Assembly: GCF_014712225.1 (NCBI RefSeq)
Contig: NZ_JACXBW010000006.1
Location: 124,001-188,000, forward strand
Length of the DNA stretch: 64,000 nt
From: Pseudarthrobacter sulfonivorans
GTDB lineage: Bacteria > Actinomycetota > Actinomycetes > Actinomycetales > Micrococcaceae
Direction of reading: 5' to 3'
Below, in pieces: positions 1 through 9,508 of the stretch. Position numbers and translations under genes: made by a program. The notes under the pieces were generated by a model that was not told the origin of the DNA, ran no database searches, and saw only the letters and a list, made by a program, of their open reading frames with translations. Positions within the stretch are counted from its first letter, which is position 1, and each line of letters begins with the position of its first letter.

Positions 1-1887
1 GGCGGAACCGGCAAACTGGCAGCGGGAGGCGAACCGGCACGTGCTGGGCCAGTCCTTGGGCTGCGGAACTTGGCCGGTGATGGTGGCCAGCCGTTCCGGC
101 ATGTCCGCGGCATGGTTGGCGTGCGGGTCCGCGGCCAGCAGGGCCAGGGTGTAGGGGTGGCGCGGGTTGTCCAGGATGCTGTCCGTCCGGCCGTTCTCCA
201 CCACCTGGCCCGCGTACATGACGGCCACCTGGTCGCAAAGGTCGGCCACCACGCCGAGGTCGTGGGTGACCATGACCACCGACATTCCGGTGTCCTTCAC
301 CAGGCTGCGCAGCAGCGAGAGGATCTCGGCCTGCACGGTGACGTCCAGCGCGGTGGTAGGTTCGTCTGCCACGAGCAGGCGGGGCCGTCCGGAGAGCGCC
401 AGGGCGATGGCCACGCGCTGGGCCATGCCGCCGCTGATCTGGTGCGGGTAGGTCTTGAGGATGCGCGCGGCGTCCACGATGCCCACCTTTTCCAGCAGGC
501 CCAGGGCTTCGGCCTTCGCATCGGCCCTGCCCGTCCCGCGGAGCCGGCGAATAGCGGCGGTGAGCTGGTAGCCCACCGTGAACATGGGGTCCAGGGCGCG
601 CATGGGTTCCTGCGAGATGAGTGCCACCTCGCGGCCACGGATGCCTTCCATGGCCTTCTCGGTGGCCGCGGCCAGGTTCGTGCCGTTCCAGAGGATCTGT
701 CCTTCAGCCACGGACACTCCGGAGGGCAGCAGTCCCAGCAGCGACAGCGCCGTCATGGTCTTTCCGCAGCCTGACTCGCCCACCAGGCCCAGAACCGTGC
801 CGGGTTCGACGTCGAAGGAAACGTCCGTGACGAGCCGGACCCCGTTGTCCACACCTACGGAAAGGTTGCGGACGCTGAGTGTGTCCTTCGCTGAGTCTTT
901 CGGTGCCGGCGCAGCTGCGGCGATCGCGGCGACGGATTTGGCCCGCTGGCGCCGGGCGGCGGCGGAGGGCAGGTGCGAGGCTGTGGCGTTGGGTGCCTTG
1001 CCGAGGGCGTTGCCGATCGCGTTGGCGGCCAGGACTGTCAGTGCCAGCACGGCACCGGTGGGCACCATCAGCCAGGGTGCGTCGTAGACGTGCTGCGAGG
1101 CGCCCTGGATCATGCCGCCCCAACTCGGTTCCGGGATGGGCGGGCCAAAGCCGATGAACGCCAAACCGGCCTGGATGAGCATGCCGACGGCAAAGATCAG
1201 GGCCGCCTGCACCACGATGGTGTTGGTCAGGCCGGGCAGCACATGGCGGAGGCTGATGCCGGCCATGCCCATGCCGTCCACCTTGGCTGCGTCCACATAC
1301 AGCTGGGACTGCAGGGACTTCGCCTGGCCCAGCATCACGCGGTAGATGCCCGCCGAGATCAGCACGCCCAGGATTCCCATGATCAGCGGGATGTTGGTTC
1401 CCACGGCGCCGATGACCGCCAGGATGATCACCGTGCCGGGCAGCGACATCATGATTTCGGTGACGCGGCTGATGACGTTCTCCGCGCGGTCACCGGCAGC
1501 TGCGGCCAGCATCGCCAGGAGGGTTCCGAGGCCGACGGCGACAATCACCGTGATCATCGACGTCCCCAGCGTGCCGGCCGCGGAAGCGAAGATGCGGCTC
1601 AGGAGGTCCCGGCCCAGTTCGTCCGTGCCGAGCCAGTGGGCGGCGGTGGGTCCGGACAGGACCGCGGTGAAGTCCTGGTCCTCGGTCTTGAAGGGCAGCC
1701 ACAGCGGCGCAGTCAAGGAGGCGGCCACCAGCGCGGCCAGCCAGATGACCCCGGCGATGCTCGCCGGTGAGCCGAAGAGCTTGCTGCCTGCGAATTTCTT
1801 CGCCGCGCTTTGGCCGGGGGTCTGGGGAAGGACGGCAGCCGCCGTCGTGGTTTCATCCGCAGGTGCGGGGGCGGTGTTGGGGATCAT
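1..1887 (-). CDS. Fused ABC permease-ATPase (DppC-DppD type), 3' end outside window
   Basis: The reading frame is open from an ATG at 1887 to the left edge (629 codons), so the C-terminus is missing. Residues about 30-300 form a DppC/OppC-type inner-membrane permease with several hydrophobic helices. Residues about 330-629 form an ABC ATPase with Walker A GESGCGKT (about 370-377), signature ISGGM (about 483-487), Walker [13 protein letters not shown], and the start of the oligopeptide-type C-terminal Cys-containing region ([10 protein letters not shown]). The start codon overlaps the upstream permease stop (ATGA), indicating translational coupling. Permease and ATPase are usually separate proteins; here both are one chain. 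Together with the next two genes it forms an import system for peptides, opines or oligosaccharides; the neighbouring GH1 enzyme makes a sugar substrate possible (inference). Confidence 0.88.
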   Translation of the reverse strand, partial: MIPNTAPAPADETTTAAAVLPQTPGQSAAKKFAGSKLFGSPASIAGVIWLAALVAASLTAPLWLPFKTEDQDFTAVLSGPTAAHWLGTDELGRDLLSRIFASAAGTLGTSMITVIVAVGLGTLLAMLAAAAGDRAENVISRVTEIMMSLPGTVIILAVIGAVGTNIPLIMGILGVLISAGIYRVMLGQAKSLQSQLYVDAAKVDGMGMAGISLRHVLPGLTNTIVVQAALIFAVGMLIQAGLAFIGFGPPIPEPSWGGMIQGASQHVYDAPWLMVPTGAVLALTVLAANAIGNALGKAPNATASHLPSAAARRQRAKSVAAIAAAAPAPKDSAKDTLSVRNLSVGVDNGVRLVTDVSFDVEPGTVLGLVGESGCGKTMTALSLLGLLPSGVSVAEGQILWNGTNLAAATEKAMEGIRGREVALISQEPMRALDPMFTVGYQLTAAIRRLRGTGRADAKAEALGLLEKVGIVDAARILKTYPHQISGGMAQRVAIALALSGRPRLLVADEPTTALDVTVQAEILSLLRSLVKDTGMSVVMVTHDLGVVADLCDQVAVMYAGQVVENGRTDSILDNPRHPYTLALLAADPHANHAADMPERLATITGQVPQPKDWPSTCRFASRCQFAGSA

Positions 1888-2825
1888 GAGGCACGCAACT
1901 TCGGGTCGAGGAACTTGGTGGCGAGTTCCAGCACCAGGTTCACGGCGACCACCACAACGGTGGCGATCACCACCACGCCCTGCACGGACGGGGCGTCATG
2001 GGTGCTGACGGAGTTCTGGACGGCCTGGCCGAGGCCCGGCATGGCGAACAGCTGCTCGGCGATGACGGAGCCGCCGAAAAGCTGAATGAACTGCAGCGCG
2101 ATGGCGGCCACGATCGGGAGGCTGGCATAGCGCAGGGCATGGACGTACAGAATTTTCCAGGTGGGGGTGGCGGTGGCCCGGAGGGTACGGATGTGCTCCT
2201 GCTGGAGCGCCTCAAGCATGGAAGCCCTGGTCTGGCGGGCAATGAAGGCCCCGCCACCCACGGCCAGGGTGATCACCGGCAGCGCGAGGGACAACGCCCA
2301 GTCCTGCGGGGAGTCCTCGAACGGAACATAGCCGGTGGCGGGAAAGACGGAGGACTGGACTGCCAGGAGGTAGACGAAGATGATGCCGATCCAGAAGGCC
2401 GGGAGGGCTACGGCCATGCCGGCTACGCCGCCGATGACGCGGTCAACCATGCCGCCCCGGACAGCCGCGGTGACGCCCAGCGCGATGCCAAGGATTCCGC
2501 TGAGCAGGGTGGCGCCGGCAGCGAGCGACGCTGTGACGGGAAGCCGGCTGGCCAGGTCCGCGCTCACGGAGCGTCCGTCAATGAGCGAGATCCCGAGGTC
2601 ACCCTGGACTGCGGCGCCGAGCCAGCTGAAGAACTGGACCAGGAGCGGATCGGACCAGCCGAGCCGACGGTTGACCTCATCGATCGCTTCCTGGGAGGCG
2701 CCGGCGCCGAGTGAGACGGCTCCCGGGCTGCCGGGCATTGCGTGCACCAGCAGGAATGCCAGCACCGCAACCACCAGCACGGTGGCCAACGCCATCAGCA
2801 GGCGCTTGGTGATAAAGAGTGCCAT
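1884..2825 (-). CDS. ABC transporter permease, DppB/OppB type
   Basis: This is a 313-residue inner-membrane permease with an N-terminal helix (ALFITKRLLMALATVL...) and the usual six hydrophobic segments of binding-protein-dependent transport permeases of the dipeptide/oligopeptide family. The EAA-like loop region (ARQTRASMLEALQQEHIRTLRA) is typical of DppB. An in-frame ATG lies 12 bases further upstream (2837), but GGAGG seven bases before the ATG at 2825 favours the shorter form. Its stop overlaps the start of the fused permease-ATPase by four bases. It pairs with that protein's permease half to form the membrane channel. Confidence 0.9.
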   Translation of the reverse strand: MALFITKRLLMALATVLVVAVLAFLLVHAMPGSPGAVSLGAGASQEAIDEVNRRLGWSDPLLVQFFSWLGAAVQGDLGISLIDGRSVSADLASRLPVTASLAAGATLLSGILGIALGVTAAVRGGMVDRVIGGVAGMAVALPAFWIGIIFVYLLAVQSSVFPATGYVPFEDSPQDWALSLALPVITLAVGGGAFIARQTRASMLEALQQEHIRTLRATATPTWKILYVHALRYASLPIVAAIALQFIQLFGGSVIAEQLFAMPGLGQAVQNSVSTHDAPSVQGVVVIATVVVVAVNLVLELATKFLDPKLRAS

Positions 2826-2844
2826 AGTGACCTCCATCGGTCAG

Positions 2845-2890
2845 AACTTTCCGGGCGGCCGTCCCGCCAGGGGCGGCCGTCCGGAAGGTT
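2845..2890 (-). promoter_or_regulatory. Intergenic hairpin between binding protein and permease genes
   Basis: Two 21-base arms (2845-2865 and 2870-2890) are complementary at 18 of 21 positions around a 4-base loop. There is no T-run on either side. Such hairpins between a binding-protein gene and its permease gene commonly stabilise the upstream mRNA or cut downstream expression, giving more binding protein than permease. That role is inferred from position only. Confidence 0.6.
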
Positions 2891-2898
2891 CGGGGGTA

Positions 2899-4449
2899 TT
2901 AGCTGGCCGGCTTGTAGGACGAGAGGAGCGGGTAGGCGTTGGTGCCGGCGAACTCCACCGGCGCCACCTTCTTGGTGTTGTAGCCCTGGTTGGTGAGCGC
3001 CTCATACAGCGGGATCATCCAGCCGGATTCCACCAGCCGGGTGTTCAGCTTGGTGGCCGCGGCCTTGGCGGCGGCGTCGTCCTTGGCGGCAGCCAGCTCG
3101 CCGGTGGCCGCGTTCAGCTGCTCATCGGTGGCCTTCTGCACGTTGGTGAAGCCGTTCAGGATAGCCCCGTACATCACGCCAACCGGGTTGTCCCAGTTCA
3201 GCGGCGCGTAGCCCAACGGCGTGGTGGCCACGGCGGCGAAGGCTTCATCCGTTGAGGAGGCCATCTTCACGTTCATGGTGATTCCGACGGCGGCGAGATC
3301 CTTCTGGACAGCCTGCAGGTCCGTCTGGGTCTGCGCGCTGGCAATGATGGTGAACTCAAAACCGTTCGGGTAGCCGGCTTCGGCCAGCAGGCTCTTGGCC
3401 TTGTCCGGGTTGTAGGCGAACGTGGTTTCTATGTCCTTGCTGAAGCCTGCGGAGTCCTTGGGCAGGGCGTTCCAGGCGGGGATGTCACCCTTGTGCAGTG
3501 CGTCCACCAGGGCCTGGCGGTTGATCGCGTACTGGATGGCCTGCCGGACCTTCTCCTCCGCGAACGCGGGGGCGGTCTTGCCGATCTTGTCGAAGGAGAT
3601 CATGGTGTTGACGGTGCCGCCGATCTGGGTCACACCCACGCCCTTGGACTTGGCGAAGTCAACGGTGTTCGAGGTCAGCATGGCCACGTCGGCCTGGCCG
3701 GAAACCAGGGCGTTTGCCCGGGCCTGCGGGTCCTGGACGACGCTGAAGATGACCTTGTCGAAGGTGTACTTCGCGGCTTCCGGGCTTTTGCTGTTCTTCA
3801 CCAGGACGTATTTGTTGCCCTTCACCGTGCTGGGATCCAGCGTGTAGGGACCGGATCCGTCAGGGGTGGCGGCGAGGCTGGCCGTGTCAGTGACGCCGTT
3901 CTTGCCCACGATCATGCCGGTGGTGGATGCCAGGTTCTTCTCGAAGCCGGGCTGGGGCTTGGTGAAGGTCAAGGCCACCTGGGTGGGGCTGACCACGTCA
4001 ACGGAGGCGATCTCCTGGGCGCCGCCCTTGGCTACGGCGGAGTAGGCGCTCAGGGCGGTATCGGACCGGCGATCGAGGTTTGCCTTGACCAGGTCGGCGT
4101 CGAGCTTTGACCCGTCCGTGAACGTCACACCGTCCTTGAGCGTCAGCGTCAGGACGGTGCTGTCGGCGTTGTAGCTGAACTCCTTGGCCAGGCCCGGACC
4201 TGCGGAGCCGTCCGGCTGAAGGGTCATCAGGCTCTCGTACAGACCCTCGAAGAACTGCCGCTGCGCAGCTGAAACGCGCAGCGGGTCGAAGCCGAACGAT
4301 GCGGAGTCGCTGTCGACGGCGAGGGTCAGGGAGCTGGTGTCCGCTTTGGCGGCTGACTGGCTGGAGCCGCCGCAGGCGGTCAGCGATCCCAGCAGGAGCG
4401 CGCCGGCCAGAACGGCGGAGCTCGCACGGGCGGTGGAGTTCAGTTTCAT
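2899..4449 (-). CDS. ABC transporter substrate-binding lipoprotein, family 5
   Basis: This 516-residue protein starts at the ATG at 4449, which follows an AAAGG ribosome site. The N-terminus is a lipoprotein signal with lipobox LTAC and the lipidated Cys at residue 26, so the protein should sit on the outer face of the membrane. The rest matches extracellular solute-binding family 5 (DppA/OppA/NikA-like): VTFTDGSKLDADLVKANLDR is the family's characteristic segment. It is first in the importer operon. Family 5 members bind peptides, nickel, opines or beta-glucosides; the divergent GH1 gene hints at a glycoside, but the ligand cannot be read from sequence. Confidence 0.9.
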   Translation of the reverse strand: MKLNSTARASSAVLAGALLLGSLTACGGSSQSAAKADTSSLTLAVDSDSASFGFDPLRVSAAQRQFFEGLYESLMTLQPDGSAGPGLAKEFSYNADSTVLTLTLKDGVTFTDGSKLDADLVKANLDRRSDTALSAYSAVAKGGAQEIASVDVVSPTQVALTFTKPQPGFEKNLASTTGMIVGKNGVTDTASLAATPDGSGPYTLDPSTVKGNKYVLVKNSKSPEAAKYTFDKVIFSVVQDPQARANALVSGQADVAMLTSNTVDFAKSKGVGVTQIGGTVNTMISFDKIGKTAPAFAEEKVRQAIQYAINRQALVDALHKGDIPAWNALPKDSAGFSKDIETTFAYNPDKAKSLLAEAGYPNGFEFTIIASAQTQTDLQAVQKDLAAVGITMNVKMASSTDEAFAAVATTPLGYAPLNWDNPVGVMYGAILNGFTNVQKATDEQLNAATGELAAAKDDAAAKAAATKLNTRLVESGWMIPLYEALTNQGYNTKKVAPVEFAGTNAYPLLSSYKPAS

Positions 4450-4672
4450 GTAGTGCGCCTTTGCATTCTGATGTGACAACGGTGATTGAAGAGCGTGGGG
4501 GCCGGGCTGGTGGCCGGCACCCCTCAAGCATCGGCCGGGGGCATTTCGCGCTCACATGAGAATGTCATTGATTGAAAAGGTATTGTGGCCCCGGTCACGC
4601 GGCAGGAAAGGATTGACGTCAGGGCAGAGAGGCCCCGTGCGCTGTTCTTGGCGCTGAAACGAAAGGAACCAC

Positions 4673-5956
4673 ATGACCACCGCATCACCATTCCCGCAGG
4701 ACTTCCTCTGGGGCGTCGCCAGCGCCGGGCACCAGGTCGAGGGAAACAACGTCAACAGCGACACCTGGTTCCTCGAGCACCTCCCGGACAGCATGTTTTC
4801 CGAGCCTTCAGGTGACGCCGTGGACCACTACCACCGCTACCGCGAGGACATCGCCCTGATCGCAGAGCTCGGGTTCACCACCTACCGCTTCTCCGTGGAG
4901 TGGGCCCGGATTGAACCGGAGGAAGGGCACTTCTCAAGGACCGAGCTCGACCACTACCGGCGCATGCTGGAGACCTGCCACGAGCACGGCCTCACCCCCG
5001 TGGTCACCTTCCACCACTTCACGTCACCGCGCTGGCTCCTCGCCGTGGGCGGTTGGGAAGGCCCCCGGACCGCGGAGCTCTTCGCCCGCTACTGCGACCG
5101 CGTGATGGCGCACCTGGGCGATCTCATCGGCGTCGCCTGCACCCTGAACGAGCCTAACCTGCCGTGGCTGCTGGAGTCCTTCGGGATCGGCGGCGTGGCA
5201 CCGGAGAACCGTGGCTCAGTGCCGGTGTGGGCCGCGGCCGCGGAACGCCTCGGCGTGGACGCCAGCACGGTGGCCCCGTTCCAGTTCTGCTCCACGGAGG
5301 CCGGGTTCGACGTGAAGCTGGCAGCACACCGCGCCGCCACCGCCGCGATCAAAGCCCGGCGGCCGGAACTTCCCGTGGGCTGGACGCTCGCCAACTCAGA
5401 CATCCAGGCGATTGACGGCGGCGAGGAACTTGCCGACCAGGTGCGCCGCGACGTCAACGAACGCTTTCTGGAAGCATCCCGCGGTGACGACTTTGTGGGA
5501 ATCCAGACCTACGGCCGCACCGTCTACGGCCCGAACGGCCATGCGCCGGCGCCGGAGGGTGTGCCCACCAGCCAGATGGGTGAGGAGATCTACCCGCAGG
5601 CCCTCGAAGCGACCATCCGGGAAGCTGCCAGAATTGCCGGCATTCCCGTGATCGTCACGGAAAACGGCCTGGCCTCCGAGGACGATGCCCAGCGGGTGGA
5701 CTACCTGCGGACGGCAGTGGACGGTGTGGAGTCCTGCCTGTCGGACGGCATCGACGTCCGCGGCTACATTGCCTGGACCGCCTTCGACAACTACGAATGG
5801 GTGTTCGGCTTCGGTCCGAAGTTTGGCCTCATCGCAGTTGACCGCGAGACCCAGGAGCGGACGCCCAAGGAGAGCGCGCACTGGCTTGGCCGGCAGGCAC
5901 AGGTGCACGCAGCTCAGGCCAACGCCGAGGCCGCCAAGGCACCCCAGCCCGCCTGA
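4673..5956 (+). CDS. Glycoside hydrolase family 1 beta-glucosidase
   Basis: This 427-residue cytoplasmic enzyme has the GH1 (beta/alpha)8 signatures: N-terminal FPQDFLWGVASAGHQVEG, then RFSVEWARIEP, the acid/base glutamate in TLNEP (E160) and the nucleophile in VTENG (E330). It should hydrolyse beta-glucosides or related beta-glycosides with retention. GH1 enzymes are usually 440-480 residues, so this is a compact member. The start has GAAAGGAA about 6 bases upstream. It is transcribed divergently from the family 5 importer across 223 bp, which suggests coordinated uptake and hydrolysis of a disaccharide or aryl-glucoside. No operator could be assigned in that spacer. Confidence 0.92.
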   Translation: MTTASPFPQDFLWGVASAGHQVEGNNVNSDTWFLEHLPDSMFSEPSGDAVDHYHRYREDIALIAELGFTTYRFSVEWARIEPEEGHFSRTELDHYRRMLETCHEHGLTPVVTFHHFTSPRWLLAVGGWEGPRTAELFARYCDRVMAHLGDLIGVACTLNEPNLPWLLESFGIGGVAPENRGSVPVWAAAAERLGVDASTVAPFQFCSTEAGFDVKLAAHRAATAAIKARRPELPVGWTLANSDIQAIDGGEELADQVRRDVNERFLEASRGDDFVGIQTYGRTVYGPNGHAPAPEGVPTSQMGEEIYPQALEATIREAARIAGIPVIVTENGLASEDDAQRVDYLRTAVDGVESCLSDGIDVRGYIAWTAFDNYEWVFGFGPKFGLIAVDRETQERTPKESAHWLGRQAQVHAAQANAEAAKAPQPA

Positions 5957-5999
5957 CCGCCGTCGGGGATTCGGTGGCGTGGGCGCCGGCTCGGAAGCG

Positions 6000-8006
6000 C
6001 TAGGAGACCCAGTCGGCGTCGTCGTAGGGACGGTCGCGGAAATGGGCCCTGAGGTACTCGCCCACAACGGCTGCGCCGAGATCTCCGGCTTCGGGCGCAA
6101 CCACCCGGCCGTCCACCCGGCGGGCCATCCGTTGGACGAACCGTTCGAGCCCCGGGTCATCGCCCAGGCGGAAGAACGTGGCTTGTGTGCCGGCGCGGCC
6201 AAGGCGGTCGAGTTCGGCGATGGTGACGCGGATGGTTTCGGGGTCGGGCGGGTAGTCAAACCATGAGTCTCCGTCCGGCAGCAGGTGCGCGGTAGGCTCG
6301 CCGTCGGTCACCACCAGGAGGACGTGCTGCATCGAGGGGTGCCGGCGGAAGAAGCGGTTGGCGAGCAGCAGGCCGTGATGCAGGTTTGTTCCCTGCTCAC
6401 GCCGCGACGCCAGCGCGGTGAGCTCGCCGATATCCATGTTCTGTGCGTAGCGCCCGAAGGTGACCAGCTGCAGCCTGTCCCCCCGGAACCGGCTTGACAC
6501 CAGGTGGTGCAGGGCAAGCGCGGTCCGTTTCATCGGCACCCACCGCCCCTCGGCCGCCATCGAGAACGACACATCCACCAGCAGGACGACGGCGGCCTGG
6601 GTGCGTGCCTCTGTCTCCGCCACCTCGATGTCCTCTGCGCTGAGCCGTAATCCGCGGCCCGGGTCGCCGCCGTCGGCCATGGTCCGGCGGATGGCGTTGG
6701 TGATGGTGCGGGTGACGTCCCAGGGCTCCGCGTCCCCGAATTCCCACTGCCGGCTGGACCCGGTGTGCTCGCCGGCGGCGCCGGCCATCCGGGTGTCCCG
6801 GCGCCCCTGCCGCCCGGAGAGCTGCTTGGCGGTGTCCCGCAGCAGCGACCTGCCGAGCCGCCGCATCGCCTGCGGGGACAACCGCAGGTCGCCGTCGGCC
6901 CCGCGCCGCAGGTAGCCGCCGTCCTGCATGGCCCGCTCAATGTCGGCGAGGGTGCGTGCTGTCACGGCGGCGTTCTGCCCAAGCTGCCGGGCGAGGGCGT
7001 CCAGGTCAAGATCGTCCAAATGTGATCCGTTGTAGGACTGGGAGAGCTGTTCGGACAGCTCGTCGAGCTCGGCGATGTCCTGCAGCACGCCCGTGCCGTC
7101 ACCCAGGCCGAGGCCTTCCTGCCCCTCGAACCGTTCGGAGCCTGTCCAGTCCTCGCCGGGGCGCAATGCCTGCAGGCTGGCGTCGAGCTGGTCGAGCTGT
7201 GCCATCAGCTCCGGCGAACCGAAAGCCTGGGCGGAGAGCCGCATCAGCTCCTCGCGCTGCTCGGCGGACATCGACTGCATGAGCCGCTGGGCGGCGGCCG
7301 CACGCTGGGCGAGGGCATCGATCAGTTCCTCGACCGACTGCGGGTTCTCCGGGAAGAACTGGCCGTGCTTGGCCATGAACTCCTGGAAGTCCGCGTCGGT
7401 ATCCTCGCCGCGGCGGTGTTTGTCCAGCAGCCCGTTCAGGTCCTGCAGCATCTCGGCCACGGCCGCGCGGTCCTCCTCCGTGGCGCCCTCGAGTGCCTGC
7501 TTCATGCCGGCGAAGCGCTGGTCAAGGACCTCGCGGCCCAGCAGATCCTTGATCCTGTCATAGGCCTCCCGCGCGGTGCTGGACTGCCAGTCGTAGGAGG
7601 CCAGCTCATTGACGGCCGCGGCCGTGGACTGCGGCCGGTTTTGCAGCTGCATCTCCCGGAAGGCGCGGTCGGTGTTGTCCATCATGGCGTCGCGGGCCAG
7701 TTGCTTGCGCTCCTCCAGGACGGCCGTGTCCAGCAGCTTCTTGACCTCGTTCAGCGTCCCGTCCAGCCGGTGACGGCTTAGCAGTTCTGAGCGGCGCTGC
7801 TGAACCCGCCGGGCGAGGTCATCCAGCCCTTCCCTGTCCCGGCCGCCGCGGCGGAGGTACTCCTGCAGGGCGTGCCGGGGCGAATATCCGGCCATGACGT
7901 CCTCGGCAATGGCATCAAGGGCCTCGGCCAGGTCCACCGGCGGCGCAAGCGGGTCCGGCCCTCCCGCGTACCGGCCGTACTTGGAGGATCGGTGGTGAAG
8001 GCTCAT
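6000..8006 (-). CDS. VWA (von Willebrand factor A) domain protein, chelatase-D-like partner
   Basis: This 668-residue protein has a long, charged, helical N-terminal region (about 1-440) and a C-terminal VWA domain with an intact MIDAS motif D478-x-S-x-S (DVSFSM) followed by GTNLHHGL and VTDGEPT. No signal peptide or membrane segment is visible, so it should be cytosolic. The gene immediately upstream encodes a MoxR/Mg-chelatase-like AAA+ ATPase with only 21 bases between them. AAA+/VWA pairs act as chaperone-like remodelling machines for cofactor insertion or complex assembly; the target here is unknown. The Arg/Glu-rich N-terminal part is not a family I can name. Confidence 0.85.
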   Translation of the reverse strand: MSLHHRSSKYGRYAGGPDPLAPPVDLAEALDAIAEDVMAGYSPRHALQEYLRRGGRDREGLDDLARRVQQRRSELLSRHRLDGTLNEVKKLLDTAVLEERKQLARDAMMDNTDRAFREMQLQNRPQSTAAAVNELASYDWQSSTAREAYDRIKDLLGREVLDQRFAGMKQALEGATEEDRAAVAEMLQDLNGLLDKHRRGEDTDADFQEFMAKHGQFFPENPQSVEELIDALAQRAAAAQRLMQSMSAEQREELMRLSAQAFGSPELMAQLDQLDASLQALRPGEDWTGSERFEGQEGLGLGDGTGVLQDIAELDELSEQLSQSYNGSHLDDLDLDALARQLGQNAAVTARTLADIERAMQDGGYLRRGADGDLRLSPQAMRRLGRSLLRDTAKQLSGRQGRRDTRMAGAAGEHTGSSRQWEFGDAEPWDVTRTITNAIRRTMADGGDPGRGLRLSAEDIEVAETEARTQAAVVLLVDVSFSMAAEGRWVPMKRTALALHHLVSSRFRGDRLQLVTFGRYAQNMDIGELTALASRREQGTNLHHGLLLANRFFRRHPSMQHVLLVVTDGEPTAHLLPDGDSWFDYPPDPETIRVTIAELDRLGRAGTQATFFRLGDDPGLERFVQRMARRVDGRVVAPEAGDLGAAVVGEYLRAHFRDRPYDDADWVS

Positions 8007-8027
8007 GGTTCGCCTCTCTCCGGGTTG

Positions 8028-9464
8028 CTAGCCGTAGATGGTTTCCTCGTCGTCGGACTCCTTGGAGATCCGCCGGGCGAGGTAGAGACCTTCGAGGGCA
8101 AGTTCGATGGCGGCGGCGCGCTGACCGTCGTTTTGTGCGCCGAGCCTGCCGCTGATCTCGTCGTAAAGGGCTGATCCGTTAAGCGACGGGAGGTTTTCCA
8201 GGAATTCGCGGGCGGTGACCTGATCTCCGGTGGTGACGGTCCGGTGCCCGTCAAGTGCGGCCACGAGTGGGCCCAGGTCCAGGCCATGGTAGTGCGCCCG
8301 CACCGCTTCTGCGGTGGCCGTGCGCAGCAGGTGGTCAAGCACTGCTTCCTCGCGGCCTTCCTCCCCCGATTCGAATTCGATCTTGCCGGTGAGGACTTCA
8401 ACCGCGCTTTCCAGGTCGATGATCCGCGCGACTGCCTGGGCCTCGCCGCGCACGCTGGCCCTGCGGAGGGCGGCGGCGGCAACCGTCTCGGCGCCCGCGA
8501 TGGCGAACCGGGCCGAGACCCCCGAGGTCTGGTTGACGGCCGGCGACAGCCTCAGTGCGCGCGTGTAGCGGGCCAGTATCTCCAGGATGACAGGCGGAAC
8601 GTCAGCCACGAGCTGGCCTTCCTGCCGGATCACGGAGACCTCGTCCTCCAGCTCTATGGGGTAGTGGGTGCGGATCTCGGCGCCGAAGCGGTCTTTGAGG
8701 GGCGTAATGATCCGGCCGCGGTTGGTGTAGTCCTCGGGGTTCGCGGACGCGACCACCAGCACGTCGAGCGGCAGCCGCAGCACGTAGCCGCGGATCTGGA
8801 TGTCCCGCTCTTCCATCACGTTCAGCATCGACACCTGGATGCGCTCGGCGAGGTCCGGCAGTTCGTTGATGGCGACGATGCCGCGGTTGGAGCGCGGGAT
8901 GAGGCCGTAATGGATGGTTTCCGGGTCCCCGAGCCGGCGGCCCTCGGCCACACGCATGGGATCGACGTCGCCGATGAGGTCGGCAACGGAGGTGTCCGGC
9001 GTCGCCAGCTTCTCGACGTATCGCTCCGAGCGGTGGCGCCATGCCACCCGCAGACGGTCCCCTTCGGTGAGGACCTGGGCGCGGGACTGCTCGGTAATCG
9101 GTTCGTACGGGTGTTCGTTGAGTTCGGATCCCTCGATCACCGGCGACCACTCGTCAAGGAGGCCAGCAAGAGTGCGCAGGAGCCGCGTTTTGCCCTGCCC
9201 GCGTTCACCGAGCAAGACGACGTCGTGCCCGGCGATCAGGGCGCGCTCCAGCTGGGGCAGGACAGTCCGGCCGAACCCGTAGATCCCCGGCCAGGGGTCG
9301 CGGCCTGCGGCGAGCGCAGCCAGCAGGTTTTCACGGATTTCGAGGCGCAGTTCCCTGCGGACATGGCCGGCGGCACGCAACTCACCAACGGTGAAAATAT
9401 CGGGGCGATCACTCACCCCTCTACGGTAGACCCCGAACCGGCGGGGAATCGAGCGATTCCCCAC
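8028..9464 (-). CDS. AAA+ ATPase, MoxR/Mg-chelatase ChlI-like
   Basis: This 478-residue AAA+ protein has Walker A GERGQGKT (86-93) and the chelatase-type central segment IVAINELPDLAERIQVSMLNVMEERDIQIRG, followed by a sensor-1-like region VVASANPEDYTNRGRIITPLKDRFG. It forms a two-gene operon with the VWA protein downstream and presumably powers it. Start choice is unsettled: GTG at 9464 has AGGAA nearby but lies inside a perfect 20-bp palindrome, whereas GTG at 9416 (giving MSDRPDIF) leaves the palindrome intergenic but has AGAGG only one base upstream. The 16 extra residues of the longer form are basic and look non-essential. Confidence 0.87.
   Translation of the reverse strand: MGNRSIPRRFGVYRRGVSDRPDIFTVGELRAAGHVRRELRLEIRENLLAALAAGRDPWPGIYGFGRTVLPQLERALIAGHDVVLLGERGQGKTRLLRTLAGLLDEWSPVIEGSELNEHPYEPITEQSRAQVLTEGDRLRVAWRHRSERYVEKLATPDTSVADLIGDVDPMRVAEGRRLGDPETIHYGLIPRSNRGIVAINELPDLAERIQVSMLNVMEERDIQIRGYVLRLPLDVLVVASANPEDYTNRGRIITPLKDRFGAEIRTHYPIELEDEVSVIRQEGQLVADVPPVILEILARYTRALRLSPAVNQTSGVSARFAIAGAETVAAAALRRASVRGEAQAVARIIDLESAVEVLTGKIEFESGEEGREEAVLDHLLRTATAEAVRAHYHGLDLGPLVAALDGHRTVTTGDQVTAREFLENLPSLNGSALYDEISGRLGAQNDGQRAAAIELALEGLYLARRISKESDDEETIYG
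9443..9462. promoter_or_regulatory. Perfect 20-bp palindrome in a divergent intergenic region
   Basis: Two perfect 9-base arms, GGGGAATCG and CGATTCCCC, are separated by AG. The site lies between the AAA+/VWA operon and the divergent histidine phosphatase gene, the normal place for a dimeric repressor site. It touches the longer candidate start of the AAA+ gene. No regulator gene is adjacent, so the binding factor is unknown. Confidence 0.5.
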
Positions 9465-9508
9465 AATTCCTGCCCGGGGGCGACCGGTGAACGATACGCT
9501 GGATCCTG

